Source: Caviibacterium pharyngocola
Lineage (GTDB): Bacteria; Pseudomonadota; Gammaproteobacteria; Enterobacterales; Pasteurellaceae
Length of the DNA: 64,000 nucleotides
Direction of reading: 5' to 3'
Assembly (NCBI RefSeq): GCF_002795405.1
Contig: NZ_PHGZ01000008.1
Span: forward strand, 113,561 to 177,560
A program made the position numbers and the translations under genes. The notes under the pieces were generated by a model that was given only the letters and a program-made list of their open reading frames with translations, was not told the DNA's origin and did not search any database. Of the stretch, positions 11,435 through 21,282 are shown in pieces (positions within the stretch are counted from its first letter, which is position 1; each line of letters starts with the position of its first letter).

Positions 11435-13198
11435 ATGGATAAAGCTCGCCAAAAATATCTACAACAATGGTTGCGAACTCAACAAAAACCGATCAAAAAA
11501 TTACTCGGTTTGAATATTTTACTTGCCGGCATTTCCTCTTTGATTTTAGTGGCGCAAACTTATTTACTCGCCACGCTATTGCACGAATTGATTATCGTCG
11601 GCACCGCGCGTGAGGAACTGCTCCCTCATTTTATCGGCTTGATTGTCGGCTTTGCGTTGCGCGCATTCATCCTTTGGGCGCGTGAGAAAATCGGCTTTAA
11701 GTGCGGTCAAAATTTACGTCAAATTATACGCCGACAAATTTTCGATAAAATTCATCAAGTGGGCCCTGCGGTCATCAACCGCAAACCGGCAGGCGCGTGG
11801 GCAACCATAATGCTGGAACAAGTGGAAAATTTGCATAATTTTTATGCCCGTTATTTGCCGCAACAAGCGCTTTCCGTTATCGTGCCCGTCGTGATTTTAA
11901 TCGCCGTTTTCCCGATTAACTGGGCGGCGGGATTAATCTTAATGCTCACCGCGCCGTTGGTGCCGATTTTTATGATTTTAGTCGGTATCGCCGCGGCGGA
12001 CAGCAGCCAAAAAAATATGGCTACCCTTGCCCGTTTAAGCGGACAATTTCTCGATCGATTGCGCGGATTGGAAACCTTACGTTTATTTAATCGCGCGCAA
12101 GAACAAACCGAACACATCGAAGACAGCACGGAAGAATTCCGCGAAACCACAATGGACGTGTTAAAAATAGCGTTTTTATCTTCCGCCGTATTGGAATTTT
12201 TCACCTCCGTTTCCATTGCCTTAATGGCGGTTTATTTCGGTTTCAGCTATTTAGGTGAAATTAATTTCGGCGCCTACAGCACGCCGATTACGCTCTTTGC
12301 CGGTTTCTTTTGTTTAACCTTAGCGCCGGAATTTTATCAACCGCTACGCGATCTCGGCACCTATTATCACGATCGTGCGGCGGGTATCGGCGCGGCGGAT
12401 GTCATTGTGGAGTTTCTCGAACAACCTTCTTTCAATACTCAACAAGCGCAAGCACGATTGCCGGACAATCAAAGTGCGGTGGAAATTCGCGCGGAAAATT
12501 TAGTGATTTTATCACCGCAAGGACAAGCCTTGACCCGACCGCTGAATTTTTATCTTCCGTCCAATGCGCACATCGCTTTAGTCGGGCAAAGCGGCGCGGG
12601 CAAAACCTCGTTAATTAATGTGCTGCTCGGTTTCTTATCATATCAAGGCAGTTTAACCATTAACGGTATCGAACTGAATACGTTGGATCGCATTCAATGG
12701 CGCAAGAACATCGCTTGGGTCGGGCAAAATCCGTTACTTTTACAAGGTTCGATTCGCGAAAATTTATTATTAGGCGACATTCAAGCGAGTGAACAGGAAA
12801 TCACCCAAGCGCTAGCTCAAGCGCAAGCGACGGAATTTACCGATAAACTCGGCTTAGACAGCGAAATTAAAGAAGGCGGCATCGGGCTTTCGGTGGGACA
12901 AGCACAACGTCTTGCCGTGGCGCGCGCCTTATTACGCAAAGGTCGATTGTTACTGTTGGACGAACCGACGGCAAGCCTTGACGCACAGTCGGAAAACTTA
13001 GTGCTGCAAGCCTTACGACAAATCAGTCGCCGACAAACGACACTGATGATCACGCACCGAATCGAAGATTTGAAGCAATGCGATCTGATTTTGGTGATGC
13101 GCCAAGGCGAAATTGTGCAACAAGGTCATTTCGAACAATTACAACATCAAGGTTTCTTCGCCGAATTATTGGCTCAACGTAAACAGGATATTAATTAA
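11435..13198 (+). CDS. cydD: CydD, subunit of the glutathione/cysteine ABC exporter
   Basis: 587 aa. N-terminal six-helix ABC exporter domain (about 1-320) and C-terminal ATPase with Walker A GQSGAGKTSL, signature LSVGQAQRLAVARAL and Walker B LLLLDEPTASLD. With CydC it exports cysteine and glutathione to the periplasm and is needed for cytochrome bd assembly. The stop shares its last base with the cydC start. Confidence 0.96.
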   Translation: MDKARQKYLQQWLRTQQKPIKKLLGLNILLAGISSLILVAQTYLLATLLHELIIVGTAREELLPHFIGLIVGFALRAFILWAREKIGFKCGQNLRQIIRRQIFDKIHQVGPAVINRKPAGAWATIMLEQVENLHNFYARYLPQQALSVIVPVVILIAVFPINWAAGLILMLTAPLVPIFMILVGIAAADSSQKNMATLARLSGQFLDRLRGLETLRLFNRAQEQTEHIEDSTEEFRETTMDVLKIAFLSSAVLEFFTSVSIALMAVYFGFSYLGEINFGAYSTPITLFAGFFCLTLAPEFYQPLRDLGTYYHDRAAGIGAADVIVEFLEQPSFNTQQAQARLPDNQSAVEIRAENLVILSPQGQALTRPLNFYLPSNAHIALVGQSGAGKTSLINVLLGFLSYQGSLTINGIELNTLDRIQWRKNIAWVGQNPLLLQGSIRENLLLGDIQASEQEITQALAQAQATEFTDKLGLDSEIKEGGIGLSVGQAQRLAVARALLRKGRLLLLDEPTASLDAQSENLVLQALRQISRRQTTLMITHRIEDLKQCDLILVMRQGEIVQQGHFEQLQHQGFFAELLAQRKQDIN

Positions 13199-14946
13199 TG
13201 CGTGTCTTATTCCCTTTTTTACGCTTATTCAAACAAGCAAAATTCGTGCTGTTTTTAGGGCTGGTATTAATGATAACCGGACTCGCCGCCAGTATCGGGT
13301 TGCTTACGGTCTCCGGCTGGTTTCTTGCAGCAACGGCAATCGCCGGTGTCGGTTCGTTATTTAACTTCTTCTATCCTTCCGCCAGTGTGCGCGGATTAGC
13401 TATCGGTCGCACCGTCGCCCGTTATTTTGAGAAAATCGTCACGCACGACGCCACTTTCCGCGTATTAGCCAAATTACGCGTCGCCGTGTTCAGCAAAATC
13501 ATCCCGCTCAGTCCGGCGGTGCTTAACCGTTATCGCAACAGCGATTTACTCAATCGCTTAGTTGCCGACGTTGATACCTTAGACAGCCTATATTTGCGCT
13601 TAATCGCACCTTTTATCAGCGCGATTTGCGTGATTTTATTTCTGACGATCGGCTTAAGTTTATTTAATCGTTATCTTGCGTTGTTTATCGGCGCAACACT
13701 GCTCTGCTTGCTTTTGATCGTGCCAAGCTTATTTTATTATTTAGGTACCACATTCGGCGAGCGCCTGACACAATCGCGCGCCGCATATCGCACACAATTC
13801 GTAGAGTTTATTCAAGCGCAAGCGGAATTATTACTCTTTGACGCAGAACGTCCGTTGAAACAACAATTAACCCGAACGGAACAACAATGGCAGGCTTATC
13901 AGCAACGGGAAACCAATTTAGCCGGATTATCCACCGCACTTTTGTTATTCGCCAACGGATTGATCGTCGCAATTACGCTCTGGTTTGCCGCCACCGCAGA
14001 TTTCGCACAACCGGACTATAAAGCCGCATTCGTCGCTTTATTTGCTTTCGCCGCCCTTGCTGCTTTTGAAATTTTAATGCCCTTGGGCGCGGCATTTTTG
14101 CACATCGGGCAAGTCGTCGCGTCTGCACAGCGGGTGAGCGAATTAATGAATCAAGCGCCCTTAGTCCATTTTGACGGAACAAAAACACTTGAAAAAAACA
14201 CCGCACTTGGCAACACCGCACTAGACATTGAAATCCGTGATCTTGAATTTTGTTATCCGGAACGACAAGAGGCGGCATTAAACCGCTTAACCCTCGACAT
14301 CAAAGCCGGCAAAAAAATCGCCGTGCTCGGCAAAACCGGCAGCGGAAAATCGACCTTATTGCAACTATTGGTGCGTAATTACGATCCACAACAAGGGCAA
14401 ATTTTATTCGCCGGCGAACCGATTCAAGCTTATTCGGAACAAAGTTTGAGACAAGCCGTTTGCTTTTTAACTCAACGCGTTCACGTTTTCAGCGATACCT
14501 TACGCAATAATTTGCAAATCGCTGCTGCACAAGAAATTTGCGATGAACGAATGATCGAAATTTTACGACAAGTCGGTTTAAGCAATTTGCTCGAACAAGA
14601 ACAAGGCTTGGATTTATGGCTCGGCGACGGCGGGCGTCCGCTTTCCGGCGGCGAACAGCGCCGTTTGGGATTAGCGCGCGTGTTACTGAATAACGCGCCG
14701 ATTCTTTTACTCGACGAACCGACGGAAGGCTTGGATCGTGAAACCGAACGGCAAATTCTACGCCTTATTTTGGCGCACAGCGAAAATAAAACATTGGTGA
14801 TGGTAACCCACCGTCTGACCGCGATCGAACAATTCGATCAACTTTGTATTATTGATAACAGCCGTTTAATCGAACAAGGCACTTATGCCGAATTGATCGC
14901 GAAAGAAAACGGGTTCTTTAAACAATTAGCGGCGAGAATCGAATAA
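13198..14946 (+). CDS. cydC: CydC, subunit of the glutathione/cysteine ABC exporter
   Basis: 582 aa. Exporter transmembrane domain followed by an ATPase with Walker A GKTGSGKSTL, signature LSGGEQRRLGLARVL and Walker B ILLLDEPTEGLD. Heterodimer partner of CydD, translationally coupled by a one-base TAATG overlap. The 3' end lies about 20 bp from the end of the oppositely oriented 4.5S RNA gene. Confidence 0.96.
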   Translation: MRVLFPFLRLFKQAKFVLFLGLVLMITGLAASIGLLTVSGWFLAATAIAGVGSLFNFFYPSASVRGLAIGRTVARYFEKIVTHDATFRVLAKLRVAVFSKIIPLSPAVLNRYRNSDLLNRLVADVDTLDSLYLRLIAPFISAICVILFLTIGLSLFNRYLALFIGATLLCLLLIVPSLFYYLGTTFGERLTQSRAAYRTQFVEFIQAQAELLLFDAERPLKQQLTRTEQQWQAYQQRETNLAGLSTALLLFANGLIVAITLWFAATADFAQPDYKAAFVALFAFAALAAFEILMPLGAAFLHIGQVVASAQRVSELMNQAPLVHFDGTKTLEKNTALGNTALDIEIRDLEFCYPERQEAALNRLTLDIKAGKKIAVLGKTGSGKSTLLQLLVRNYDPQQGQILFAGEPIQAYSEQSLRQAVCFLTQRVHVFSDTLRNNLQIAAAQEICDERMIEILRQVGLSNLLEQEQGLDLWLGDGGRPLSGGEQRRLGLARVLLNNAPILLLDEPTEGLDRETERQILRLILAHSENKTLVMVTHRLTAIEQFDQLCIIDNSRLIEQGTYAELIAKENGFFKQLAARIE

Positions 14947-14961
14947 CAGGAAAGAAAAGTC

Positions 14962-15078
14962 GGGCGGAAACCTCCCCGGCTTGATCTCGGCACACGGCAA
15001 TTCCGACTTTGGCTGCTTTCTTCCGAACCTGACCGGGTAAACCGGACGCCATTGCGAGGAACCGAGGAGGTTTCCATT
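14962..15078 (-). ncRNA. ffs: 4.5S RNA (bacterial SRP RNA)
   Basis: On the minus strand the sequence holds the conserved SRP domain: GGTCAGGTTCGGAAG and AGCAGCC around the apical loop, between long pairing arms. The outer arms GGAAACCTCC (15066-15075) and GGAGGTTTCC (14966-14975) are perfectly complementary, giving the rod-like hairpin of E. coli 4.5S RNA (about 114 nt). Exact ends are estimated to within a few bases. It binds Ffh and directs membrane-protein ribosomes to FtsY. It is convergent with cydC and divergent from tesB. Confidence 0.93.
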
Positions 15079-15196
15079 GAATTAACTGGAACAGTTAAGG
15101 CGTACATTATGCAATAAGGCGGCAGTGATTGCAAATCTTTCCCTTTTCGCCGGTATTAAGCGATTAAAGAATAGACTAATAAAAGAAGGAAACACA

Positions 15197-16066
15197 ATGT
15201 CGGACGTATTAAATAAACTCATTCGATTATTACAACTTGAACAAATCGACGATTTTTTATTCCGCGGCGAAAGCCAAGATCTCGGCTTACGCCAAGTTTT
15301 TGGCGGTCAAGTGGTGGCTCAAGCACTTTCCGCCGCCATTCAAACGGCGCCGACAGATCGTCTTCTACATTCCTGTCACGCTTATTTTTTATCGCCGGGT
15401 GACAGCCAGCACCCGATTATTTATGATGTCGAAACCTTGCGCGAAGGGCGTAATTTTACCGCATTACGCGTTAAAGCCATTCAACATAACGAGCCCATTT
15501 GCCACATTACCGCATCTTTTCAAACGGAAGAAACGGGCTTTGATCATCAAAGTCAAATGCCGGAAAATATCGGCGCGCCGCAAGATTTCACCGAAGAAAC
15601 CGTGGTGTTGCAAAAATTGGCGCAATATATTCCGGAAAATATCCGCGATAAATTTACCGCGGAGCGTCCTTTTGATATTCGCACCAAATACATCAACAAT
15701 CCTTTTAAAGGGCTTTCCTTGCCGCCGGTGCAATATGCTTGGGTGAGAAGTAACGGCGAAGTGCCGCAAAATGCTAAAATTCAACAATGTTTATTGGCGT
15801 ATTTTTCCGATTTTCATCCGTTATTGACCGCACTTCATCCGCACGAAACCGGATTTTTACAATCCGGAATGAAAGTCGCCACTATTGATCATTCCATTTG
15901 GTTTCATCGCCCGTTTGATTTAAACGATTGGTTGCTTTATGCAATCGAAAGTAATAATGCCTACGGCGCCCGAGGACTTGCACGCGGGCAAATTTTCGAC
16001 CGACAAGGCAGACTAATCGCCACGACGCAACAAGAAGGCTTAATCCGTTATACTCAACCGAAATAG
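15197..16066 (+). CDS. tesB: Acyl-CoA thioesterase II
   Basis: 289 aa from the ATG at 15197, chosen because AAGAAGGA lies just upstream and the protein then begins MSDVLNKLIRLLQLEQI as in TesB (286 aa in E. coli). The upstream in-frame extension to 15125 has no ribosome-binding site. Double hot-dog fold with FGGQVVAQAL near the N-terminus and DHSIWFHRPF plus the catalytic-region aspartate near the C-terminus. Hydrolyses medium and long acyl-CoAs. Eight bases separate it from the next gene. Confidence 0.95.
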   Translation: MSDVLNKLIRLLQLEQIDDFLFRGESQDLGLRQVFGGQVVAQALSAAIQTAPTDRLLHSCHAYFLSPGDSQHPIIYDVETLREGRNFTALRVKAIQHNEPICHITASFQTEETGFDHQSQMPENIGAPQDFTEETVVLQKLAQYIPENIRDKFTAERPFDIRTKYINNPFKGLSLPPVQYAWVRSNGEVPQNAKIQQCLLAYFSDFHPLLTALHPHETGFLQSGMKVATIDHSIWFHRPFDLNDWLLYAIESNNAYGARGLARGQIFDRQGRLIATTQQEGLIRYTQPK

Positions 16067-16074
16067 AGAAAAAA

Positions 16075-16944
16075 ATGACCGCACTTTACACACCACAATA
16101 TTTATGGGATCTGGTCATTGAGGCGTTAAAAGAAACCGATCCCGCCGAAAAATGCCGTTTAGTCAATAGCTTATATGATGATATCTTGCCGCATATTCAA
16201 TTCAATGAAACGGAAGATTTTCCGCAAGTTGTACCGACACAAGATATCGCGGGCATTCCGCCGAAACCGCATTTAGTCGCGCCGAAAGACGTGCCGAAAC
16301 GTTCTTTTGCCAGCGAAGAAGGCTACGCCGCCACCTTGCACGCCATTGCGCACATTGAATTTAATGCCATTAATCTCGGCTTGGATGCCGCTTGGCGTTT
16401 CGGGCGCGCCGCGCAGCAAGAATTGGGCGAAGGTGCCGTTTTCGTACGAGATTGGCTACGCGTTGCCAGAGAAGAAAGCACGCATTTTACCTTGATCAAT
16501 CAACATCTTATCACTTTGGGTTATCAATACGGTGATTTTGAAGGTCACGCCGGTTTATGGGAAATGGCGCAAGCCACCGCACACGATATTTGGGAACGAA
16601 TGGCGTTAGTGCCGCGCGTATTAGAAGCCAGAGGATTAGACGCCACACCGGTTTTACAAGAAAAAATCGCACAACGCAAAGATTTTGCCGCCGTCCGCAT
16701 TTTAGACATCGTACTGCGCGATGAAATCGGCCACGTTTCCATCGGCAATCATTGGTATCACGCCCTATCCAAACAAAGAGGACTTGATGCAATGGAATGT
16801 TTCGGCGAATTATTACGCAAATATCGTATTGTAATTTTCCGCGGCGCCATCAACACCAACGCCCGCCTCCAAGCCGGCTTCACGCAATATGAACTGGATT
16901 GGATCGCCCAAATCGAACAAACTATTAAATCTTATTTGAAATAA
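16075..16944 (+). CDS. DUF455 ferritin-like protein
   Basis: 289 aa with the DUF455 ferritin-like helical bundle. Candidate di-metal ligands occur in HIEFNAINLGLDAAWRF, the RVAREESTHFTLI stretch and the RDEIGHVSIGNHWY stretch (paired E and ExxH). Biochemical role unknown in the family. It follows tesB by 8 bp, the same pairing seen in Haemophilus. The start codon overlaps a USS: the gene opens ATGACCGCACTTT, so its first codons are an uptake sequence. Confidence 0.88.
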   Translation: MTALYTPQYLWDLVIEALKETDPAEKCRLVNSLYDDILPHIQFNETEDFPQVVPTQDIAGIPPKPHLVAPKDVPKRSFASEEGYAATLHAIAHIEFNAINLGLDAAWRFGRAAQQELGEGAVFVRDWLRVAREESTHFTLINQHLITLGYQYGDFEGHAGLWEMAQATAHDIWERMALVPRVLEARGLDATPVLQEKIAQRKDFAAVRILDIVLRDEIGHVSIGNHWYHALSKQRGLDAMECFGELLRKYRIVIFRGAINTNARLQAGFTQYELDWIAQIEQTIKSYLK

Positions 16945-16957
16945 GATGTGCTCAAGT

Positions 16958-16986
16958 AAAAAAACAGGCATTTCGCCTGTTTTTTT
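16958..16986 (+). terminator. Bidirectional terminator between the DUF455 gene and ycfP
   Basis: ACAGGC (16964-16969) pairs with GCCTGT (16975-16980), flanked by A-run and T-run, so it can serve both convergent genes. Confidence 0.85.
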
Positions 16987-16991
16987 ACTTC

Positions 16992-17531
16992 TTACTCAAC
17001 CTTAAAAACTTTTAAACGCTGTAAATGATGGGCGATTTTTTTGAATTTATGGGTTTCATTTTCGTCCCAGACGACATCATAGAACGGTGAAAGCGTTTCC
17101 GCGCTGCGGTTGGAATCCAGCACTTCATCTTGCGTGGATAAAAAGACCAAACAATTTCCTTTATTTTTTAAGCGGAAATTTTCTACGCATTTTGTGGCAA
17201 TATCTTCATATTCTTCCGGTCGGTCGATTTTGCCGGTCATATTTTCATAAGGGAATAAATTCGGGTTAAAAATCGCTTGTTTGATGCCGCATAGAAAACC
17301 GATTCGTTCCGCCCAATAGCCGCCTAAACCGACACCGCAAATTAACGGGGTTTCGTCTTTGCTTTCTGAAACCAATTTGTGCACTTCATTTAATAAAAAT
17401 TGCATATCGTGGCGAGGATGTAACGTGCTGTAGTTGACAAAGCGCACATCGTCGTCAATGAATTTCAGCTGCATAATTTTTTCGTAATTGCCCGGACTGC
17501 TGGAGTCAAAACCGTGTAAATAAATAATCAT
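16992..17531 (-). CDS. ycfP: YcfP family alpha/beta-hydrolase-like protein
   Basis: 179 aa. [15 protein letters not shown] at the start, [15 protein letters not shown] in place of the usual GxSxG nucleophile elbow (the serine position is a leucine), and an HKFKKIAHH stretch near the end fit the UPF0227/YcfP family. Substrate unknown. The 123-bp gap to rimK contains a small hairpin (GACGGG 17565-17570 with CCCGTC 17581-17586) and a USS, so it probably has its own promoter. Confidence 0.88.
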   Translation of the reverse strand: MIIYLHGFDSSSPGNYEKIMQLKFIDDDVRFVNYSTLHPRHDMQFLLNEVHKLVSESKDETPLICGVGLGGYWAERIGFLCGIKQAIFNPNLFPYENMTGKIDRPEEYEDIATKCVENFRLKNKGNCLVFLSTQDEVLDSNRSAETLSPFYDVVWDENETHKFKKIAHHLQRLKVFKVE

Positions 17532-17654
17532 TGACCGCTCCTTACTTCTTTTGATGTTGATTGCGACGGGTCTTTAACCGCCCGTCTTTTTAATGTAGTC
17601 TATTAAAACAAAAAATTTACGATTTTTCCACCGCACTTTTACATTTTCGGACGT

Positions 17655-18578
17655 TTATTTTTCCATCGCATTTTGTTGCAAAAGTCGCACTTTTTTCTCT
17701 AAAAATGCGATCATTTGAAGTGCGATATCAATGCCGCTGGTTTTTTCGATCATTTCCAATCCCGGGCTGGCGTTCACTTCCAACACCAATAATCCTCTTG
17801 CGGAACGAATTAAATCAACACCAGCGACGTCCAATCCCAAAATGCGCGTCGCTTGTAGGGCGATCATTTTTTCTTCGTCGCTTAATTGCACTTTTTCCGC
17901 CGTACCGCCACGATGAAAATTTGCGCGAAATTCGCCATTTTGCCCGCTGCGTCGCATTGTCGCCACCACGCGATCGCCAATCACAAAGCAGCGAAAATCA
18001 CTGCCCTGCGCTTCTGCGATAAAATCTTGCAATAACACCGGCACGTCGGTATGGGTTAAGGTCTCCAAAATACTGACCGCACTTTGGGCTTTTTCCGCTA
18101 AAATCACTCCGATACCTTGCGATCCGTTCAGCGTTTTCAAAATGGTCGGTGAGGTTACATAATTCATCACACGAGCCGCCTGAAATTCATTGCCGGGCAA
18201 TAAGGAATCCGGCACGGCAATGCCTTGTTGCGCTAATAATTGCAAACTCAGCCATTTATCGCGCGCCTGAAAAAATGCCGTTTCATCGTTTAAACAAGGC
18301 ACGTTTTGCGCTGCGAAATGACGCAACACCGCACAGCCCATTTTCGTGCTAGCGGAGCCGAAACGCGGAATAACGGCGTCATAATCCGGCAACAAATAAG
18401 GCTCGGCGTCCGCATTTGCCTGATAATACAAGCGAAAGTGCGGTGCGTTTTGCGACAGTTTTAATAAACAGCGATTCGGATCCAAAATATCGATTTGATG
18501 TCCGCTGCTTTCCGCCGCTTCTTTCAAACGTTGGCAACTATATAATCGCGGCTCTCGGCATAGCATCAACAGTTTCAT
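17655..18578 (-). CDS. rimK: RimK, ribosomal protein S6-L-glutamate ligase
   Basis: 307 aa ATP-grasp ligase starting [15 protein letters not shown], with ATP-binding [14 protein letters not shown] and the metal/ATP site [17 protein letters not shown]. Adds glutamates to the C-terminus of ribosomal protein S6. It starts 6 bp after the nfsA stop, so nfsA-rimK is one operon, as in E. coli. Confidence 0.95.
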   Translation of the reverse strand: MKLLMLCREPRLYSCQRLKEAAESSGHQIDILDPNRCLLKLSQNAPHFRLYYQANADAEPYLLPDYDAVIPRFGSASTKMGCAVLRHFAAQNVPCLNDETAFFQARDKWLSLQLLAQQGIAVPDSLLPGNEFQAARVMNYVTSPTILKTLNGSQGIGVILAEKAQSAVSILETLTHTDVPVLLQDFIAEAQGSDFRCFVIGDRVVATMRRSGQNGEFRANFHRGGTAEKVQLSDEEKMIALQATRILGLDVAGVDLIRSARGLLVLEVNASPGLEMIEKTSGIDIALQMIAFLEKKVRLLQQNAMEK

Positions 18579-18584
18579 AGCGAC

Positions 18585-19319
18585 CTACTTTTTCGCAAAA
18601 CCTTGTTTATGTAAATAATCTAACACCTGCGGGCGCACCGGGCGAGCTAAACTTTTAATCACATTACGCGACCAATCCATATCAATACCGCTACGTTCGC
18701 GATAATAATCGGCGACTTCCGCATTATATTGCGCCAAAATTGATTCATCCAACGGACGATATTCATTCTCAAAAAATAGACTGTCTTGCGGCAATCTCGG
18801 TTTTAACGGCGGATCTTGATCCGGATAGCCTAGACATAATCCCAGCATCGGCAAAGTATGTTGCGGCAATTTCAGTAGTTCGCCCGCTTCCGCCATTGCA
18901 TTGCGTAACGAACCGATAAACACGCCGCCCAGTCCTAAACTTTCTGCGCCCAACAGCACGTTTTGAGCCATAATACCGGTATCCACCGCGCCGATTTGTA
19001 ACACTTCGATATAATCCAGCTGTGCTTGCGGGCAAATTTGTTTATGTTTTTGAAAATCCACACAAAATACCCAAAATTCCGGCGCACTTTTGACATATTC
19101 TTGATTAGAACAATACGTCATTAATTGCTCACGCAGCTGCGGATCCGTCACGCGAATAATGGATACGCACTGCAAATGGTTCGATGTGGACGCAAAACGC
19201 GCCGCGTCAACCAATTTATGAATAATATCGACGTCAATCGGTTCAGGCTTAAAGCGACGAATGGAGCGATGAGATAAAATACAATCTAAAGTTTCAGATG
19301 TGGATACAGGATTTGTCAT
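18585..19319 (-). CDS. nfsA: NfsA, oxygen-insensitive NADPH nitroreductase
   Basis: 244 aa nitroreductase-fold flavoprotein. The N-terminal HRSIRRFKPEPID supplies FMN phosphate contacts, GVFIGSLRN and CLGYPDQDPPLKPRLP are NfsA/Frp landmarks, and the C-terminal arm contains RPVRPQVLDYLHKQGF. Reduces nitroaromatics and quinones with FMN and NADPH. Transcribed divergently from grxA across 137 bp. Confidence 0.94.
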   Translation of the reverse strand: MTNPVSTSETLDCILSHRSIRRFKPEPIDVDIIHKLVDAARFASTSNHLQCVSIIRVTDPQLREQLMTYCSNQEYVKSAPEFWVFCVDFQKHKQICPQAQLDYIEVLQIGAVDTGIMAQNVLLGAESLGLGGVFIGSLRNAMAEAGELLKLPQHTLPMLGLCLGYPDQDPPLKPRLPQDSLFFENEYRPLDESILAQYNAEVADYYRERSGIDMDWSRNVIKSLARPVRPQVLDYLHKQGFAKK

Positions 19320-19456
19320 AGTCGTTTTCCGTGAAATGCAATGAGTGAATTTTAATACATTATACCAATCGCAACAATGTCGAAAAACGCTTTATGCTTT
19401 TTTATTTAATCGGGTAAAATGGACGGGAATGAATAACCAACAAAAGGAAACTTATT

Positions 19457-19720
19457 ATGTTTGTCGTGATTTTCGGTCGTCCCGGCTGCCCTTATTGCGT
19501 GCGTGCTAAAAACTTAGCGGAAAAATTAAAAACCACCCTCGAAGATTTTGATTATCGTTATGTAGATATTATCGCCGAGGGGATCAGCAAAGCGGATTTA
19601 TCCGCTTCCGTCGGTAAACCGGTGGAAACCGTGCCGCAAATTTTCATTGATGAAAAACCAATCGGCGGTTGCACGGATTTCGAAGCGCTAATGAAAGCAC
19701 AATTCAACGTGGTTGCTTAA
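19457..19720 (+). CDS. grxA: Glutaredoxin 1
   Basis: 87 aa with the active site GRPGCPYCVRAK (CPYC), the cis-proline loop VETVPQIFIDEKPIGGCTDF and normal GrxA length. Glutathione-dependent dithiol oxidoreductase. AAAGGAAAC precedes the ATG. It shares the intergenic region with nfsA, linking two redox genes. Confidence 0.97.
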   Translation: MFVVIFGRPGCPYCVRAKNLAEKLKTTLEDFDYRYVDIIAEGISKADLSASVGKPVETVPQIFIDEKPIGGCTDFEALMKAQFNVVA

Positions 19721-19733
19721 TCACGTTTCTCAC

Positions 19734-19761
19734 AAAGTGCGGTGAAAATTCACCGCACTTT
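19734..19761 (+). terminator. Dual-USS hairpin terminator after grxA
   Basis: AAAGTGCGGTGAA (19734-19746) and TTCACCGCACTTT (19749-19761) form a perfect stem with a 2-base loop, followed by CGGTTTTA. A head-to-head uptake sequence pair serving as a terminator. Confidence 0.8.
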
Positions 19762-19817
19762 CGGTTTTACCCTGCCTCTTTTTTCAACGCATAAAAATTT
19801 ACTTGCATATTTTTTTA

Positions 19818-19856
19818 AATGAATATAAATTCATATAAAATGAATAATTATATAAA
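19818..19856 (+). promoter_or_regulatory. Double ARG box (ArgR operator) before argA
   Basis: The box at 19818-19835 matches the consensus wnTGAATwwwwATTCAnw exactly. A second, half-degenerate box lies at 19839-19856 (TGAAT intact, right half ATATA). The two are 3 bp apart, the standard spacing for a hexameric ArgR site. A TTGCAT -35-like hexamer is at 19803-19808 and TATAAA at 19824-19829, inside box 1, so binding would block RNA polymerase. Confidence 0.85.
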
Positions 19857-19865
19857 GAGAGTAAT

Positions 19866-21185
19866 ATGCGCAGCACAGAATTAGTCCAGTGGTTCAGACA
19901 ATCGACGCCTTACGTCAATATGCACCGTGGCAAAACTTTTGTCATTATGCTTGACGGCGATACCATTGCTTGCCCGAATTTTATCAATATTATCAGTGAC
20001 ATAAGCCTACTTCACAGTTTAGGGATTAAACTGGTGATCGTTTTCGGCGCTCGCTTTCAAATTAACGATTTGTTACAAGAACATCAACTTGAAACCCATT
20101 ATCATAAAAATATTCGTATCACCGATCCGCGCACGCTTGAGTTAGTGAAACAGGCGGTGGGAAAATTAAATTACGACATCACTTCCCGTCTTTCTTTACG
20201 TTTGCCGCATTCGCCGGTGATTAACGTCGTTAGTAGTAATTTTATCCTCGCCCAACCTATCGGCGTGGACGACGGTGTGGATTATATGTTGAGCGGCAAA
20301 ATTCGTCGTATTGATACGGATAACATTAAGCAACAGCTGGAACGGGATTCTATTGTGTTACTTGGCCCGATTGCGCCTTCCGTCACCGGCGAAACCTTCA
20401 ATTTGCCTTTTGAGGAAGTGGCGACGCAAGTGGCGATTAAACTGAAAGCGGAAAAATTGATCGGTTTTTCGCCGACACAAGGGATCTTGAATGAAAGACA
20501 AGAAACCATTTCCGATTTACTGCCGCAAGATGCCGCAATGCATTTGCAAGAATTAATCGAGAAAGATCAATATCATAGCTCGCAAGCACGTTTTTTACAG
20601 GCAGCAATCGACGTTTGTCGTGCCGGCGTTAAACGATCGCATTTATTAAGTTATGTGGAGGACGGTTCTTTATTACAAGAACTCTTTACCCGTGACGGGG
20701 TTGGAACGCAGCTTTCGATGGAAAGTTCCGAAGAAATTCGTATCGCTACCGTTGCGGATATCCCGGGCTTATTGGAATTGATTCATCCGTTGGAACAGCA
20801 AGGTATTTTAGTCAAACGTTCGCGCGAACAGCTGGAAATGGAAATCGCCAATTACACCATTATCGATCGCGACGGCGTGATCATTGCTTGTGCGGCGCTC
20901 AATCGCTATCCGGCGGAAAATATGGCGGAAATGGCGTGCGTGGCGGTGCATCCGGATTATCGCAATTCGTCGCGTGGCGATATTTTATTGGAAGCTATCC
21001 AAAAACGTGCGCGCGAAGCCCATATCGCGAAATTATTCGTGTTGACCACGCGCACCGTCCATTGGTTCCAAGAACGCGGTTTCCGCCTTGCCGACGTGGC
21101 AGATTTGCCGCAATACAAGCGTGAGAATTATAATTATCAACGTCGTTCCAAAATCTTGATTCAAGATTTGGATGCCGAGATCTAA
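19866..21185 (+). CDS. argA: N-acetylglutamate synthase (amino-acid N-acetyltransferase)
   Basis: 439 aa, normal length. An N-terminal amino-acid-kinase-like domain (about 1-280, with VIMLDGD and [14 protein letters not shown]) is fused to a C-terminal GNAT domain (about 290-439; [22 protein letters not shown]). Catalyses the first step of arginine synthesis, acetyl-CoA plus glutamate. The double ARG box directly upstream indicates repression by ArgR with arginine. Confidence 0.96.
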   Translation: MRSTELVQWFRQSTPYVNMHRGKTFVIMLDGDTIACPNFINIISDISLLHSLGIKLVIVFGARFQINDLLQEHQLETHYHKNIRITDPRTLELVKQAVGKLNYDITSRLSLRLPHSPVINVVSSNFILAQPIGVDDGVDYMLSGKIRRIDTDNIKQQLERDSIVLLGPIAPSVTGETFNLPFEEVATQVAIKLKAEKLIGFSPTQGILNERQETISDLLPQDAAMHLQELIEKDQYHSSQARFLQAAIDVCRAGVKRSHLLSYVEDGSLLQELFTRDGVGTQLSMESSEEIRIATVADIPGLLELIHPLEQQGILVKRSREQLEMEIANYTIIDRDGVIIACAALNRYPAENMAEMACVAVHPDYRNSSRGDILLEAIQKRAREAHIAKLFVLTTRTVHWFQERGFRLADVADLPQYKRENYNYQRRSKILIQDLDAEI

Positions 21186-21236
21186 TTTGCTCCATTGCTC
21201 GGTGAACGATTTCGCCGAGCGATAAAAAAGCATAAA

Positions 21237-21266
21237 AAAGGCTTATCCGAAGATAAGCCTTTCTTT
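21237..21266 (+). terminator. Terminator between convergent argA and ompW
   Basis: AAAGGCTTATC (21237-21247) pairs perfectly with GATAAGCCTTT (21252-21262), flanked by A-run and T-run, so it is probably bidirectional. A second small hairpin GCTCGG/CCGAGC lies at 21197-21220. Confidence 0.85.
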
Positions 21267-21282
21267 TCTTTCCTTATCGGAA